A DNA stretch of 64,000 nt from Fagopyrum homotropicum. Taxonomy: Eukaryota > Streptophyta > Magnoliopsida > Caryophyllales > Polygonaceae. The notes beneath the pieces were generated by a model. It saw only the letters and a list, made by a program, of their open reading frames with translations, did not search any database and had not been told where the DNA came from. The stretch lies in NCBI GenBank assembly GCA_033239125.1, contig BSWB01000004.1, positions 62,991,501-63,055,500 on the forward strand, given 5' to 3'. The position numbers and the translations under genes are program-made. Positions 45,615 through 56,367 of this stretch are shown here, piece by piece. Numbering within the stretch: position 1 is the stretch's first letter; each line of letters begins with the position of its first letter.

Positions 45615-46820
45615 CTTTGAAAACATATGTCACAAATAAGTTAGACAATAAATTAGAATATTAGAATAGATGAAAAAAAAATATGCATCCACTATCACAC
45701 TCAAAGTTTAGAACAATTTAAGCGCCTGATAGTCTCCGTTTTTCAGATTAGAGTTAATCACCATCTATTAACATGTTATGAACATGAAAATAAAAAAAAG
45801 CCCTAATGTGCAAATTAAAAGCTACATAGCCTACAAACCATCATATGTAACACAAAAAATAAGGCAAAATAACACTTATCCCACCCATATTTTGGTGGAT
45901 GCCACTGAAACACCCCTAAAAATTATAGAAAACGTGAGAAATCTTTATCAAGCTCATATCACCTTCTAGTAAGCTACAACGCTATCATGCCATATTTTGT
46001 CTCATTTTGGCATTAAGAATTGACCATTTAACAAGCACTCACAAAAAAAAAGGGACAAGAACTCAACACAAGAAATGACCAAATGAATTACAATCCTCAA
46101 ACATTGTCATGCCATATAGAGTCATAATATAGATAACAAAACATGACCAAATTAATTACAATCCTCAAGAGGACAAATACTAGCATGATTAATACCATTA
46201 ACTGTCAAGCTACAATAGAGTAAAAGAAATTAATTAGGATATTGTATGAAATTTGAATTTATTTACAACGGAGCACAACAAGAGTTTTTTTTTTATCACT
46301 AGAGTCCCGAGAGCTAACAATAAAAAAAGGTCAATAAGAAATTAATAAAATGAAGAAGAATTTATATGGAACACGCAACATCTAGCTTTCCATACTCAAA
46401 TAGTGACTTAACTCCTTAGTCATTATGAAACTCCCATACAGTTATGAGGATCATAACACATTCTACTCTTAAGGTAAATAGTGTACTTTGTGGCAATAGA
46501 TTCCCGAATCCATCGTCTATATGGTTAGTGTTCTATCATCTCTCAGCTACTAAATAAACATAATCTGTGTCAAAAGAGTAGGTAATAAAAAAGTTTATTT
46601 GTCTTTCATGCTGAATTTTGATGGACCTTGTCAAAGAGGCGAGCATGAGTTAAATGAATATTTACAAGTAACCATGACAACATAACTAACAAGAACACCA
46701 TGAGCACTAAAGAATATTATCACCTAACAATCAAATTTGAACAACGAGAATAAGTTCCATAACTTCTAATATATGTTGATCCTAGGGAACTATGTTAAAT
46801 ATATCTGCTTACCAACCTAC
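45615..46820. other. AT-rich host DNA, no gene supported
   Basis: Low-complexity AT-rich sequence. I see no element ends or RNA gene. Likely intronic if the minus-strand gene is real. Confidence 0.3.
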
Positions 46821-46945
46821 CTCATCTGGATCCTTGAAAGTCTACAGCTCTTTCTCAATCAAGTCTGCCACAAACTTGATATAACCTTCACTCTAGTACC
46901 AAGACTTAATAATCACAACAGGAAGTCTTGAAAGATAGGGATCCT
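46821..46945 (-). pseudogene. Degenerate coding stretch, same strand as the coiled-coil exons
   Basis: Minus-strand reading LSRLPVVIIKSWY, stop, SEGYIKFVADLIEKEL, stop, TFKDPDE and then a GTAGGT donor. It has protein-like composition but two in-frame stops. The family is not recognised. It could be the 5'-most visible exon of the same decayed gene. Confidence 0.3.
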
Positions 46946-48997
46946 CCCTAATTAATGATCAAAATTCAGTACAAGGTTGTGAAAATAAGGGGATCAAAGT
47001 TTCAAAGTATGAACTTACCTGAACCAATCGTGAAGAACCCACACTCGTGAACCAGTTATTGATATTGAATATTGTGGATAGAGAGACAGACCGCTAAATT
47101 TTGTAATTCTATCTTCTTTTATCTGCATGGACACATGAATAAAAGATTGAGGGCAAACAAATTATGATGAGCTCATGGAAGAAGCAAGAAAATGACTCAA
47201 GAATAACACACAAGACAAATGTAACATTCAATTACATGATGGAAAAACTTAAAGACGTATAAATCATGTTGTTGTGTAGAGCAATTCAATAAATTACAAA
47301 TTTTAGTCTGTTAAACAATTGTACAAAAAAAACGGTGCCTTACTTTTTTATGTTCATGCATAACGACATGCTTAAAAGTTTATACTCAACTTCTAAGTAT
47401 TTGAACCGTAAATTTCACCTGACATAACAATTACAGATAAATAATCAACTCAATGAAATAAAAGAAGAAATAATGTGAGAAAATTGGTGGAATGAGACAT
47501 ATTTTGTAACTTGTAGAATAACTAGGCCCAACTATTTTCAATTAAAACATAAAAGTAAAATAGAGTAGTTATGGCCGAAATTAAGGAAAGAAGTTAGGGT
47601 AGTTACGTAATATTATTAATTGAAAACTGTCAAAATAATGGAAACCCTTTGAAAAAAAATTTGAAAACCGAATATAGAAGATTCGGTAAATCCTTTGGAC
47701 GCCAAAATAATGAAAATAGTTACGTAAATGATTACTTATTTGAAACATAAACATGTACAATAAATTGTATACTATTGGGCATACATAATGTACATACATA
47801 TGCATTATCAGGTCAAAACATACACAAAAAGTAGACTAATGTCTTATGTACATATTTTCACATGTATTGTATTTGAAACACAAAAACTCAATGGAAGCCA
47901 AACACCTCAACATACGTATGCGTACACAAATTACTTCTCCAACATAAGTCGAATACAAAAGTTACATAATAAACACAACTTTCTTAAATCAACCACATAT
48001 CAAGTTTGTTATATACTACATAAACATGTATTTAGAGCAAACCCAAAAATAATGTGGTAAACAAATTACTAAAAATTTCTCAATCATACCTGGATACACA
48101 AAATACAATTACAATTAACTACTTACTTGGAACACAAACTGCAGACTTTCAATGCGAAAACACAATTTTGAAGATGAAAACAGTTGCACCGTTTTCTTAG
48201 TGGTTGTATGGACTAATGTATACAATATCGTCAACGAAAAACACCAGTGAAGTCGTTGCCCATGATTTCCGAGAAATTCTTCAGAGAACGATGCATAACG
48301 ATAGAGAGAGGGACGACATTTTCATACTTCTGGAAAAAAAAGAAGGATGAGATCATCACAACCCATGATTTAAGGAGTAGGATAACGATAACTTCCATAT
48401 TTAACGGTTCATGATATTAATGAGCATCTTTAATTAGGCAAAATATTAAAAATAAATAGGAGAGAGAAAGATGGCAAATTAGGTAAGATCTTTAATTTAT
48501 TTTCTAATAAATTTTTTTTGACAAAATAGGAGGGGTCTAGTTTGTCTACACATAATCAAAAGTGCCTAATTTATACTACATGTTACATAAACTACCTACT
48601 TAGCCAACTTATTCAAATAATATGAACGCTTGCTCATAAACTCAATAATCTACTCAGAATAGTACACGAGTTATATGAATGTTTATCATGCCTCACATAA
48701 CTACAAACCAAAAATCATGAACAAAAGCAGAAATAAAATTAATTTATGACGTGGATGACAACAAAACATAAATCATACATCTAATCATTTATTAACAAAA
48801 TGATCATTCCTATCTCACAATTAAACAACCTAATCATCCCCGCATCCAGCACATCTCTTTCCATGTGCACAAGCACCGACGCTGCGTCTCAAGACCGAGT
48901 TCTTTCTCCGTAGACGCATCCTAAGTTACAAAAAAACGAAGACTTACTCAAAGCAGAGCAAAAATACACACAATTGAAAAGCAAGAAGCAAATCCTA
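46946..48997. other. AT-rich host DNA with a repeat end near 48.5 kb
   Basis: No gene is supported. 48525-48620 (ggtctagtttgt ... ctacctacttagcc) is related to the right end of the possible TIR element at 7140-7215, including the flank. The last five bases, TCCTA, are one side of the next target duplication. Confidence 0.35.
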
Positions 48998-50623
48998 TGT
49001 AACGACACAACAGATCTTACAACAAGGCACAAACAAATGAAAACCAAAACTCAATATAAAACCAAAGGTTTAAACAAAAGGAAGCGTAAAAGACTTGCAA
49101 CCGAGTTCAAAACAGAAGGGAAAGCAACAACATAAACAAAAACCCGATCCCGTCCTATAATGTATGGGAACCCCGACTGTCCACACCATCCAGATCACTC
49201 AGCAATATCCTGAACATATGGAACATCTACAACATCGGTATAAACCGTTAGCTAACATTCTACATATCAAAAAGACAACAAATTCCCAAACACATATAAG
49301 GTAAAGAAAACACATAGCATGCTCACACAACAACCGGTTATTATCTTTTATTAGGTTATCCAATTACTAATTTAACTTGTGGTTGTTACACGAGTATCGC
49401 TACGATCTCGCCTCCGTCCCCTTTCACCAACAAGAATAGAACGTATGCATCCTTCTGTCACATGTTGGACTGGTCGCGAGAGCACTTCCCAATTTCCCCA
49501 TTCTGAACTAGACAAGCGGTAACCGCCCGGTTATAATACACTTGGGACAATTAAGGTATAACAAAGGTGAATCCTATTTTTGTTATCAGTTATAACAAGA
49601 TAACCAATACAAACAAGCCAATACAATCAAACCAATACGCGGAATGAAGCTAAGTAAGTCCAAGGGACTTACCTCACTCGAAGGTAAACTCAACACTCAG
49701 CAAACACTCAGGGAAAGCTTCAGGAAAGAGACACAAGGAAGCCTGTTCACACAAGCATCACAAATCAAGAACCGAACGAATGCTAGAAGTCTATAACTTC
49801 TAGTCTCCATGATCTCTAAGAGATCTACACAAGGTCTCAACCTTAGTCTTCCAGAACACACAAGAATCAAGGAACATCCAAAAAGAACAAGAAAAGGAAC
49901 GAGGAAGGCAATGAAGGAAGCAACTCACAAGAACGAGAGTTACTGCAGAAGAAACCATGGGGGCGGCTGGACAGGCGCAAGGGCGGCAATCCGCGTGGGT
50001 GGCACAGTAGAGGCGTGGGGGCGGAACTCGTGACAAAAGCAGTGTCGACTCCTTTGACAGCAAGGAACAAAGCAAAGGTCAAGGCTTGCTTTTCTCAATA
50101 CTCAACCACATCACAACTCAACCAAGGGAGTCTGTGAACATCAAAGAATCATCAAAGAAATGCTCCACAAGAATCAAGGATCAAACTTGATACTTGGAGA
50201 AGAAGAAAAGAGAAAGCAAAGAGAGAAACCAAATAGAAGAGAAGCAAGGTGCAGCAACACATGAACGTGATGAAGAACAAGGGAGGGAGAACTTACACGT
50301 TTAACAAGATCTCAAGAAGCAAGGCTACAGCGCTCTAGGGTTGAAGAAGACGTAAGCAAAAAACGGGAAAAAGAAGAAAAGACGGGATTATATAGAAGAG
50401 GAAGAAAAGATAAAAGGAAGGACGTCTAGGGATAGGAAAAAGGTAAGGAAGCCGGCCCATAGATAGAAGATCGGATATTCTATCTATGGAAGGTAGATAA
50501 AACGAACGAAAACAAATTGGGCACAATCTGTAGCAAATCCGCAGGGGCGGTGACAAACATCAAGGCCGCTGGGGCGGCCTTCTTCACCGCTTGGGCGGTG
50601 AAGGTCAAAACTTGGATCTTACA
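48998..50623 (-). mobile_element. Solo LTR, Tekay-type (1626 bp)
   Basis: Plus strand TGTAACGACACAAC ... TGGATCTTACA, bounded by a perfect TCCTA duplication (48993-48997 and 50624-50628). It lacks the first 70-80 bp typical of the family's terminal block but keeps the terminus. GC-rich CGCAGGGGCGG-type motifs lie at 49955-50030 and 50537-50600. Confidence 0.85.
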
Positions 50624-51147
50624 TCCTACACTACTTATGGTGGAAGATGGAGAGATTTAAAGTGACAGTATTAGTGTAGTTAAAAGGTTTAAGAATCTCA
50701 TATTTACAAACAACAAATCTGGAACTACAAACTACAAACATAGAAATATGGTAAAGTAGATCTAAGTTCAAACTTCTACTATAGTGTAACACCCCAAATT
50801 CTCAGAACTCGGGGAGCTACGGGTTAGGACCTCACAATGTGTCCTGACATAGTTTGACAATAATTTTACTGGATCGTACAACAATGCACAAATGTAATTA
50901 AAACGAATAGAAAACTAAAAATAATAATGACATGAATGTATAGCATGTGACAACCTTATAAGACATAAATGTAAGTATCTTATGTGCATGCATAAATATG
51001 AAAGACAATCCGATTCCCAATCTATATGAGTACGTGGACCCAACTGACAGTTTGCTCCAAATTTCTCTATAACTTCCTTAACCTACAACAAATCTAGCAA
51101 TACAACGGTAAAACCGTTAGCTAATCTATAATATCAGAAGGTACTAC

Positions 51148-52834
51148 TGATAACTCCACCTTAACTTTGATTATGAGTTGTCTATATTGATAATGGAAGA
51201 CTTAAACATTTATTTAGCGGTTTTATAAACTAATAAATATCGATCATATTTCTAGATTGTTTGGTTTGTGTTTGTTAAATTTGTGCATGCTTTGAAAAGC
51301 ATTTCAAGGAGCCTTGAAATGGATTACAAAAGGCAAGCAATTTTGAATCAGTTTTCATGGGACGGAACTGAAGCCTTGAAATGGGTTTCAAGGGCTAGAC
51401 GATGAAGTCTTGAAATGGGTTTCAAGGGCTAGACGTTGAAGCTTTGAAAAGCGATACAAGGGAGAGTTCAGCTGAAGATGTTTCAACGTGCAAAGATTTT
51501 TCAAACAACAAGATTCAAATCTCAACAAACCATTCAATAATCTCTACCAAGGATAACAAGAAGATCTTTCAAGATTCAACAGGAATATATGGGACGCCAA
51601 CAACAAGATCATTTGAAAGAAAAATTGCGGTCAACAACAAGAAGATCTCACAAGTTTTCTACACAAGGATCTCGGCAAAATAAAGAATGGTTATCAATGA
51701 TGTAAGATCTTGGCCCAACAAGAAGATCCTCAACGACGCAAGATCTTTACAATCAAAGATAACAAGAAGATCTCAGTACAAGATCTCATAAAGATCTTAA
51801 CAACCGGAGAAATTAAGAAGATCTCAACACAAGATCTCCAACGAATCTACAACAGGAAGATCTCGGATTTTAAGAGAAGATCTTCAACGGAAAAATTCAA
51901 GGGAGAAGATCTAGGATTCCAACAAATAAGATCTTCAACAAACAAGATATTCAACATATAAGATCTTCAACAAACAAGATCTTCAACAAAGATTCTCAAA
52001 CGACATAAGATTTTCCAGATCATGAAGAATCTATACAAGCGTCAAAGAAGGGAAGTAGGAGAAGATTGAAGATTTACAACGCCTACTTCACCTCAACAAA
52101 CAACGTTTTCTATGGAGGAAATATGAACGTTACAACGACTCTCTACAACGGCTACAAGTTCCTCCTAGAAGACTATAAATGAAGATGTCGATTGAAGAGA
52201 ACGACAACAAGCTTACACGGAAATATATAAAGTCTTCAAGTGATCCAAAACATCTTCATTCGATTCAAGAAGTTTTTCTTCCTCTTAGTTTACAAAAGCT
52301 TTATCCCTTAAAGAGAGAAAAACACGAGAGCTTCATTGGAATATCTAGAGAGTGTTATACTCGATTGTGTGTTACTCTGCGAAGTAACTAGGCTATTATA
52401 GCTAGGTTAAGAGTTGGAACTAGATCGTAGCATTAGGTACAATGAGAGACGAAGGAGATTTCTTCTAGGTTGTATCTAGGATTCTTTGAAGCTGATAATA
52501 GATAGTTAGATCCTACGAGTAAACCCTAAGACGAAGAGTAGGTTGTTTAGAGCCAAACTTCGTAAACATATCACCGTGTCGATCTTTTCATCGCCGCACC
52601 ATATCTTGCTTTATTGTGACTAACGTTTCTTTGAAGGTTTACAAAGTCAAGGCCCTTGAAATCTCTTTCAAATCCCTTGAAAACAAGTTGTGTCACAAAG
52701 AGCTCAGATCGACATCAAGGCCTTTGAAATCAGTTTCAATGCCTTGAGATAGGTTTTTGTGAAAAGTTCTCATACTCTATTCAACCCCTCTTCTAGAGTA
52801 TTTATATTCTTTATATTCACCTTACGGTTCTTCA
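51148..52834. mobile_element. Solo LTR (1687 bp) nested in the Tekay-type LTR, possibly Ty1/copia
   Basis: Starts TGATAACTCC, ends GGTTCTTCA, with a perfect target duplication ACTAC (51143-51147 and 52835-52839). No internal region. The end region (CAACCCCTCTTCTAGAG near 52783) is reminiscent of SIRE/Maximus-type copia LTRs, but the family is not certain. It contains repeated CCTTGAAATGG/TTTCAAGGGC units and the AGATCT-rich block. Confidence 0.75.
51540..51990. repeat. Degenerate AGATCT-rich short repeats
   Basis: AAGATCT or AGATCT(C/T) recurs more than 20 times in about 450 bp, often as CAACAAGAAGATCTC or ATCTTCAACAAACAAG, with irregular spacing of 10-30 bp. It is purine-rich on the plus strand. 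Confidence 0.75.
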
Positions 52835-52957
52835 ACTACAATAGAACAAACACACACCGATGCGGAAACATAAACACACAACATGCTTTCACACAATTAA
52901 TTCCAGTTATTATCTTGCATTTAAGTGATTCACTTCTAATTCAACTTATGCTTGTGG

Positions 52958-53289
52958 TGTAACGCCCCATTTTTAGGCGCGTTTACGATTTTTATTTTAT
53001 CCTGCTTCTATCGATATATTCTGAGCTTAAATATTTTATTAAAAATATTTGTCGATGTAAAATATTTTTTCCGAGTATATTTTTATTTTTGATATGTTCT
53101 CGTATATTCGTATTATTATTTTCGGAAAAGTTGGAGAAGTTTTCCAATTCGGAAATCCCGTTCCGAATGCCTTGGCCGAGTCTATTCTATTACTCTTTTT
53201 CATTTTCTATTATTTTATTTATTTCTTTATTCTTTTTCCCTCCCTCTCCCTTTCTTCCTTTTCTTCACAGCAGGTGAGACTGTGAGAGT
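52958..53289. repeat. Start of another LTR-like sequence, cut by the family B array
   Basis: TGTAACGCCCCATTTTTAGG resembles the minus-strand end of the Tekay-type LTRs. The sequence then becomes T-rich and ends at ...GTGAGAGT where the family B LTR begins. The 5 bp before it, AGAGT, are the candidate target duplication; its partner would be outside the window. Confidence 0.5.
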
Positions 53290-55059
53290 TGATAACACAA
53301 TTTATGAGCTAGTTTTAGGTAGTCATTTAGATAGATTTCTCACTCATTCATGCACGGTTTAGCACTAGTTCATGACGTTTTGCACTCAATTCACGTATTT
53401 TGTCGAGATAGACGTCTACTCGGACTTTTGCTTGCTTTGTAGGTAATTTGGGAGATTTAAGAGCCTAATCGATACATCCGAGGATCATTCCTCGAGATGA
53501 CACACTTCCGGACTCATTGGAATGCAAGCTAAGGGCTAAGGAGGACTCATGGAACCTTGCCAACACAAACCATGCACCAAATCATGGCTTAACGAGCCTA
53601 GGAGAAGCTTTTGTCAGAAACCACGGTCTAGGCCCTTTCCACGGCCGTGGTTATGCCCGTAATTCTTGCCAGGACCACGTTGACAGCTGGCCACGATTCT
53701 CTTCCATTGCTCTTGCATCATAGTGGGTATTTAAAGGATTTTTGCAGCTGTAATTGGGGATCTCTCTCCTCTCTTTTGACCTACCTTTCTTCCCCAAAAC
53801 ACTTCTCCATTGTTGCCTCTCTTCCAAGCACCCATTAGGGGTGTTCTTGGAAGAGATTAGTGTAGATTCTCGTTTTAGAGCGAGATTAGATTGGATTCGA
53901 GTGAAGCTTCGATTGTTGTCAAGTTGGATTAGCTCTTGGAGCCTTGTAAGGATTTGGTAATTTCTATTCTATGCTTTTAATGTCTTTTCTTTGGATTGTT
54001 CTTCATCATTTGACCATGACTTGCAAGCATGTTTTGATTGTGAAGTTTGATCTTGAAATGAATGTTATTGGCTAGATAGATGTGGTTCTAGAGTGAAGGA
54101 ATAATGTTTGTGATTTGGACTATGATTGTATTGCTTCCATGTTAGCTTAGGATCGATTTGTGTTCGAAATCCCAACTCGGAACCAAACCACGGCTTGTTC
54201 TTCATGCTTCCACGGCCGTGGTTTAGCATGATCCACCCGTGTTTTTATTCTGTTGTTCTTATATTGTTGAATCTTGATGTTTGGATGTAGATGTGTTGAA
54301 ATCCTAGTGTTTGTTGAGCTCAATCTAACTTAGGGCAACCTATTGTTAGCAAACTAATTGAGGAATGAGACTTACCCGGTAATTTCCCCTCTTAGATACC
54401 TAAGATGATGAACTCTAGGTAGTAGTGAGCCAAAAAAGCCGCTATTGGATTGAGTGTGCTAGGATCGTTACCTAAGACTTACCTTTTCCGAGACTTACCC
54501 GGTAAGGAGGGGTTTGACCCTTAGGTAGTGGCCGGTTTGTGTGGAATTCCATCCTTTAGGCTCTTTGAGACTTACCCGGTGATGAGACCTTAGGATTGGA
54601 TTAGTGGATGCATGAGACTTACCTGGTAATTGCTCCCATTAGAGAAACACCCAACTCCGAACAACCACAACCTTCCTTAGACCTTTAGAAACATGAGTCC
54701 ATAGTCATATTCGGAATTCCGAACCTCTAGAATCCATTTCCTTACCTTTTATCTCTCATCTTTTGTTTGTGTTTTGTGTTGCTTGATTTTGTTGATATAT
54801 TTGTGATCTTTGTTTGATCACCCAAAACCCTCCAAAAACATTGTGTTTTCCATTTTCTTTATTTCTCATCTCATTCTTAGTCTAGATTCACACTATCTTC
54901 GGTCATTGAATGACTTAGTTTCACCTCAGTCCTTGAGTTCGACCTCGGAATACTTTCCTTTCTACAAAACGACCCGTATACTGCGGGTTTCGCTAGGTAG
55001 TTTAGGATTTAGTTCGAGTTATAAATTTAAAGCTTTTTGTGCTATTTCCTAGCGTAACA
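53290..55059 (+). repeat. Family B LTR 1 (1770 bp)
   Basis: TGATAACACAATTT ... TAGCGTAACA. It has two CCACGGCCGTGG palindromes (about 53638 and 54210) and four GAGACTTACCCGGTRA copies (54369, 54499, 54567, 54623). It is related to the Athila-1 LTR but clearly diverged. Confidence 0.95.
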
Positions 55060-55065
55060 AGTTTT

Positions 55066-55083
55066 TGGCGCCGTTGCCGGGGA
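55066..55083 (+). other. Family B PBS, tRNA-Asp (copy 1)
   Basis: TGGCGCCGTTGCCGGGGA, identical to the Athila-1 PBS and 6 bp after the LTR. Confidence 0.9.
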
Positions 55084-55185
55084 CTAGGTTAAGATTAAGT
55101 CATTTGCCTTTGATTGTTTTTAGTGTTTATCTTTCTTGTTACTTTTGATCTTGTGTGTTTTTGTCTTTGCCTTTTCATGTTTGCC

Positions 55186-56367
55186 ATGGACGGATTGTAC
55201 CTCCAAGACGACCTTGACAACATGGAGTATGAGGAGTTGATGGAAGGCCAAGATCTAGGACCTCTCCATGATGAGTTTGATTATTGGGAGGAGTTCAATG
55301 CCTATCATGAGTCCCATGATCAAGCTCACATGACTACTTTACCTCATGAGGAACCTCACCATCAACCTCACAATGACCGAGTGGAATCAATGCTAGAAGA
55401 GATGTTGAGGAAGATGGATGATCTAGAGAGCAACATTGCTTCCATTTCTAGTTCCCACATGGAGCTTGAAACGGAAGTTTGTCATCAAGAGGAGGTTCAC
55501 TATGAGGAGATCCAAGAATTGCCCGATTCAACCATAACCAATAGAAGCCTTGAGGAAGAGTTGAATGAAGCTCGAGAGCAATTGTGGTTAAGGGATTTGG
55601 CCCTGAAGGAAGAAAGGAGATTGAATACCGAGAGAGAGGAACAAATGAGGAGGGAGATTGAGGAGATTAGGAATGCTCTTATGCTAGGAGATCCTACCAT
55701 TCTCCAAGGTTCACCTCCACCTCCTTCACCTTTGGAGGAGTGCAATGAAGAACTCTCATCCCCGGACATCCTTGCCATCAATCCCGGAACCACACTCGAA
55801 GAGCACATGAGGAATGAAGCCAACAAAGAGAACCACGCCCGTGGAGTACAAATCACGGCCGTGGAAGCTAACAGAGAGAACTACGGCCGTGGAGTACAAA
55901 CCACGCCCGTGGAAGCTGCTTTCCTAGGCGATCCTAAGCCACTTTCAGCTCCCTCCGACCCTTTCTTGCTTGCTCGGAGTACACACGAAGATTGGAGCCC
56001 CTTTCCTAAGGATTCTCCATTATTGAATGAAGAAAGCAAGCATGATGGATCCATGATGGTTATGAAGTACTTCAATGAAGGATTCTTTCCGAGAATCGGC
56101 TTTCCTCGGATCATAGAGGATGAGGATGACAAGCGCTTCACCGGAGTGACTGCGGAGTATAAATTGCCTAAGTATGGGGTGGCACCTATGGTTGCAACTC
56201 TATACTATCATCAAGGAAGCGGTGATGAAGGAGTCTACTACTCACCGGTGAAGAGAGAACTTAAGGCTTATTTGGGCATCAAGTGGCCCTTGCTTGTCAT
56301 CATGGATTCCGGGAAAAGATGGTTGCTTGGACTCCTCAAGCAAACCATGGTATTCGAGGTGGATTAA
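55186..56367 (+). CDS. Family B chimeric ORF: Gag coiled coil joined to an integrase-core remnant (copy 1)
   Basis: I chose the ATG at 55186 (GCCATGGAC context); the frame is open from 55114 but the earlier part is hydrophobic leader translation. 393 residues. Acidic N-terminus rich in His and Glu; a coiled coil about 120-175 (EEELNEAREQLWLRDLALKE, RREIEEIRNAL) homologous to the Gag start of Athila-1; then a 16-residue tandem duplication about 215-246 (ENHARGVQITAVEA / ENYGRGVQTTPVEA) encoded by the palindrome motif; then 290-360 aligns with integrase (YFNEGFFPRIGFPRII to FFNRVIFPRFGTPRVI; KYGVAPMVATLYYHQGSG to KYGVTHKVATPYRPQTSG). The second catalytic Asp and the Glu regions are altered, so no strand transfer is expected. 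Function is unknown; it may still act as a Gag-like structural protein. Confidence 0.8.
   Translation: MDGLYLQDDLDNMEYEELMEGQDLGPLHDEFDYWEEFNAYHESHDQAHMTTLPHEEPHHQPHNDRVESMLEEMLRKMDDLESNIASISSSHMELETEVCHQEEVHYEEIQELPDSTITNRSLEEELNEAREQLWLRDLALKEERRLNTEREEQMRREIEEIRNALMLGDPTILQGSPPPPSPLEECNEELSSPDILAINPGTTLEEHMRNEANKENHARGVQITAVEANRENYGRGVQTTPVEAAFLGDPKPLSAPSDPFLLARSTHEDWSPFPKDSPLLNEESKHDGSMMVMKYFNEGFFPRIGFPRIIEDEDDKRFTGVTAEYKLPKYGVAPMVATLYYHQGSGDEGVYYSPVKRELKAYLGIKWPLLVIMDSGKRWLLGLLKQTMVFEVD

Larger units (their letters stand above)
50785..52957 (-). repeat. Tekay-type LTR fragment, interrupted
   Basis: Plus strand begins TGTAACACCCCAAATTC with preceding tatag. The LTR sequence runs to 51147, resumes at 52840 (acaccgatgcggaaac, aacatgctttcaca, aattcaacttatgcttgtgg) and is then cut at 52957 by another sequence beginning TGTAACGCCCC. 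The rest would lie beyond the window. Confidence 0.7.

Noticed and set aside
55114..55185. Hydrophobic N-terminus of the family B ORF as a signal peptide
   Set aside because: It is leader sequence shared in position with the untranslated region after the PBS of Athila-1; the ATG at 55186 has a better context and the protein homology begins downstream.
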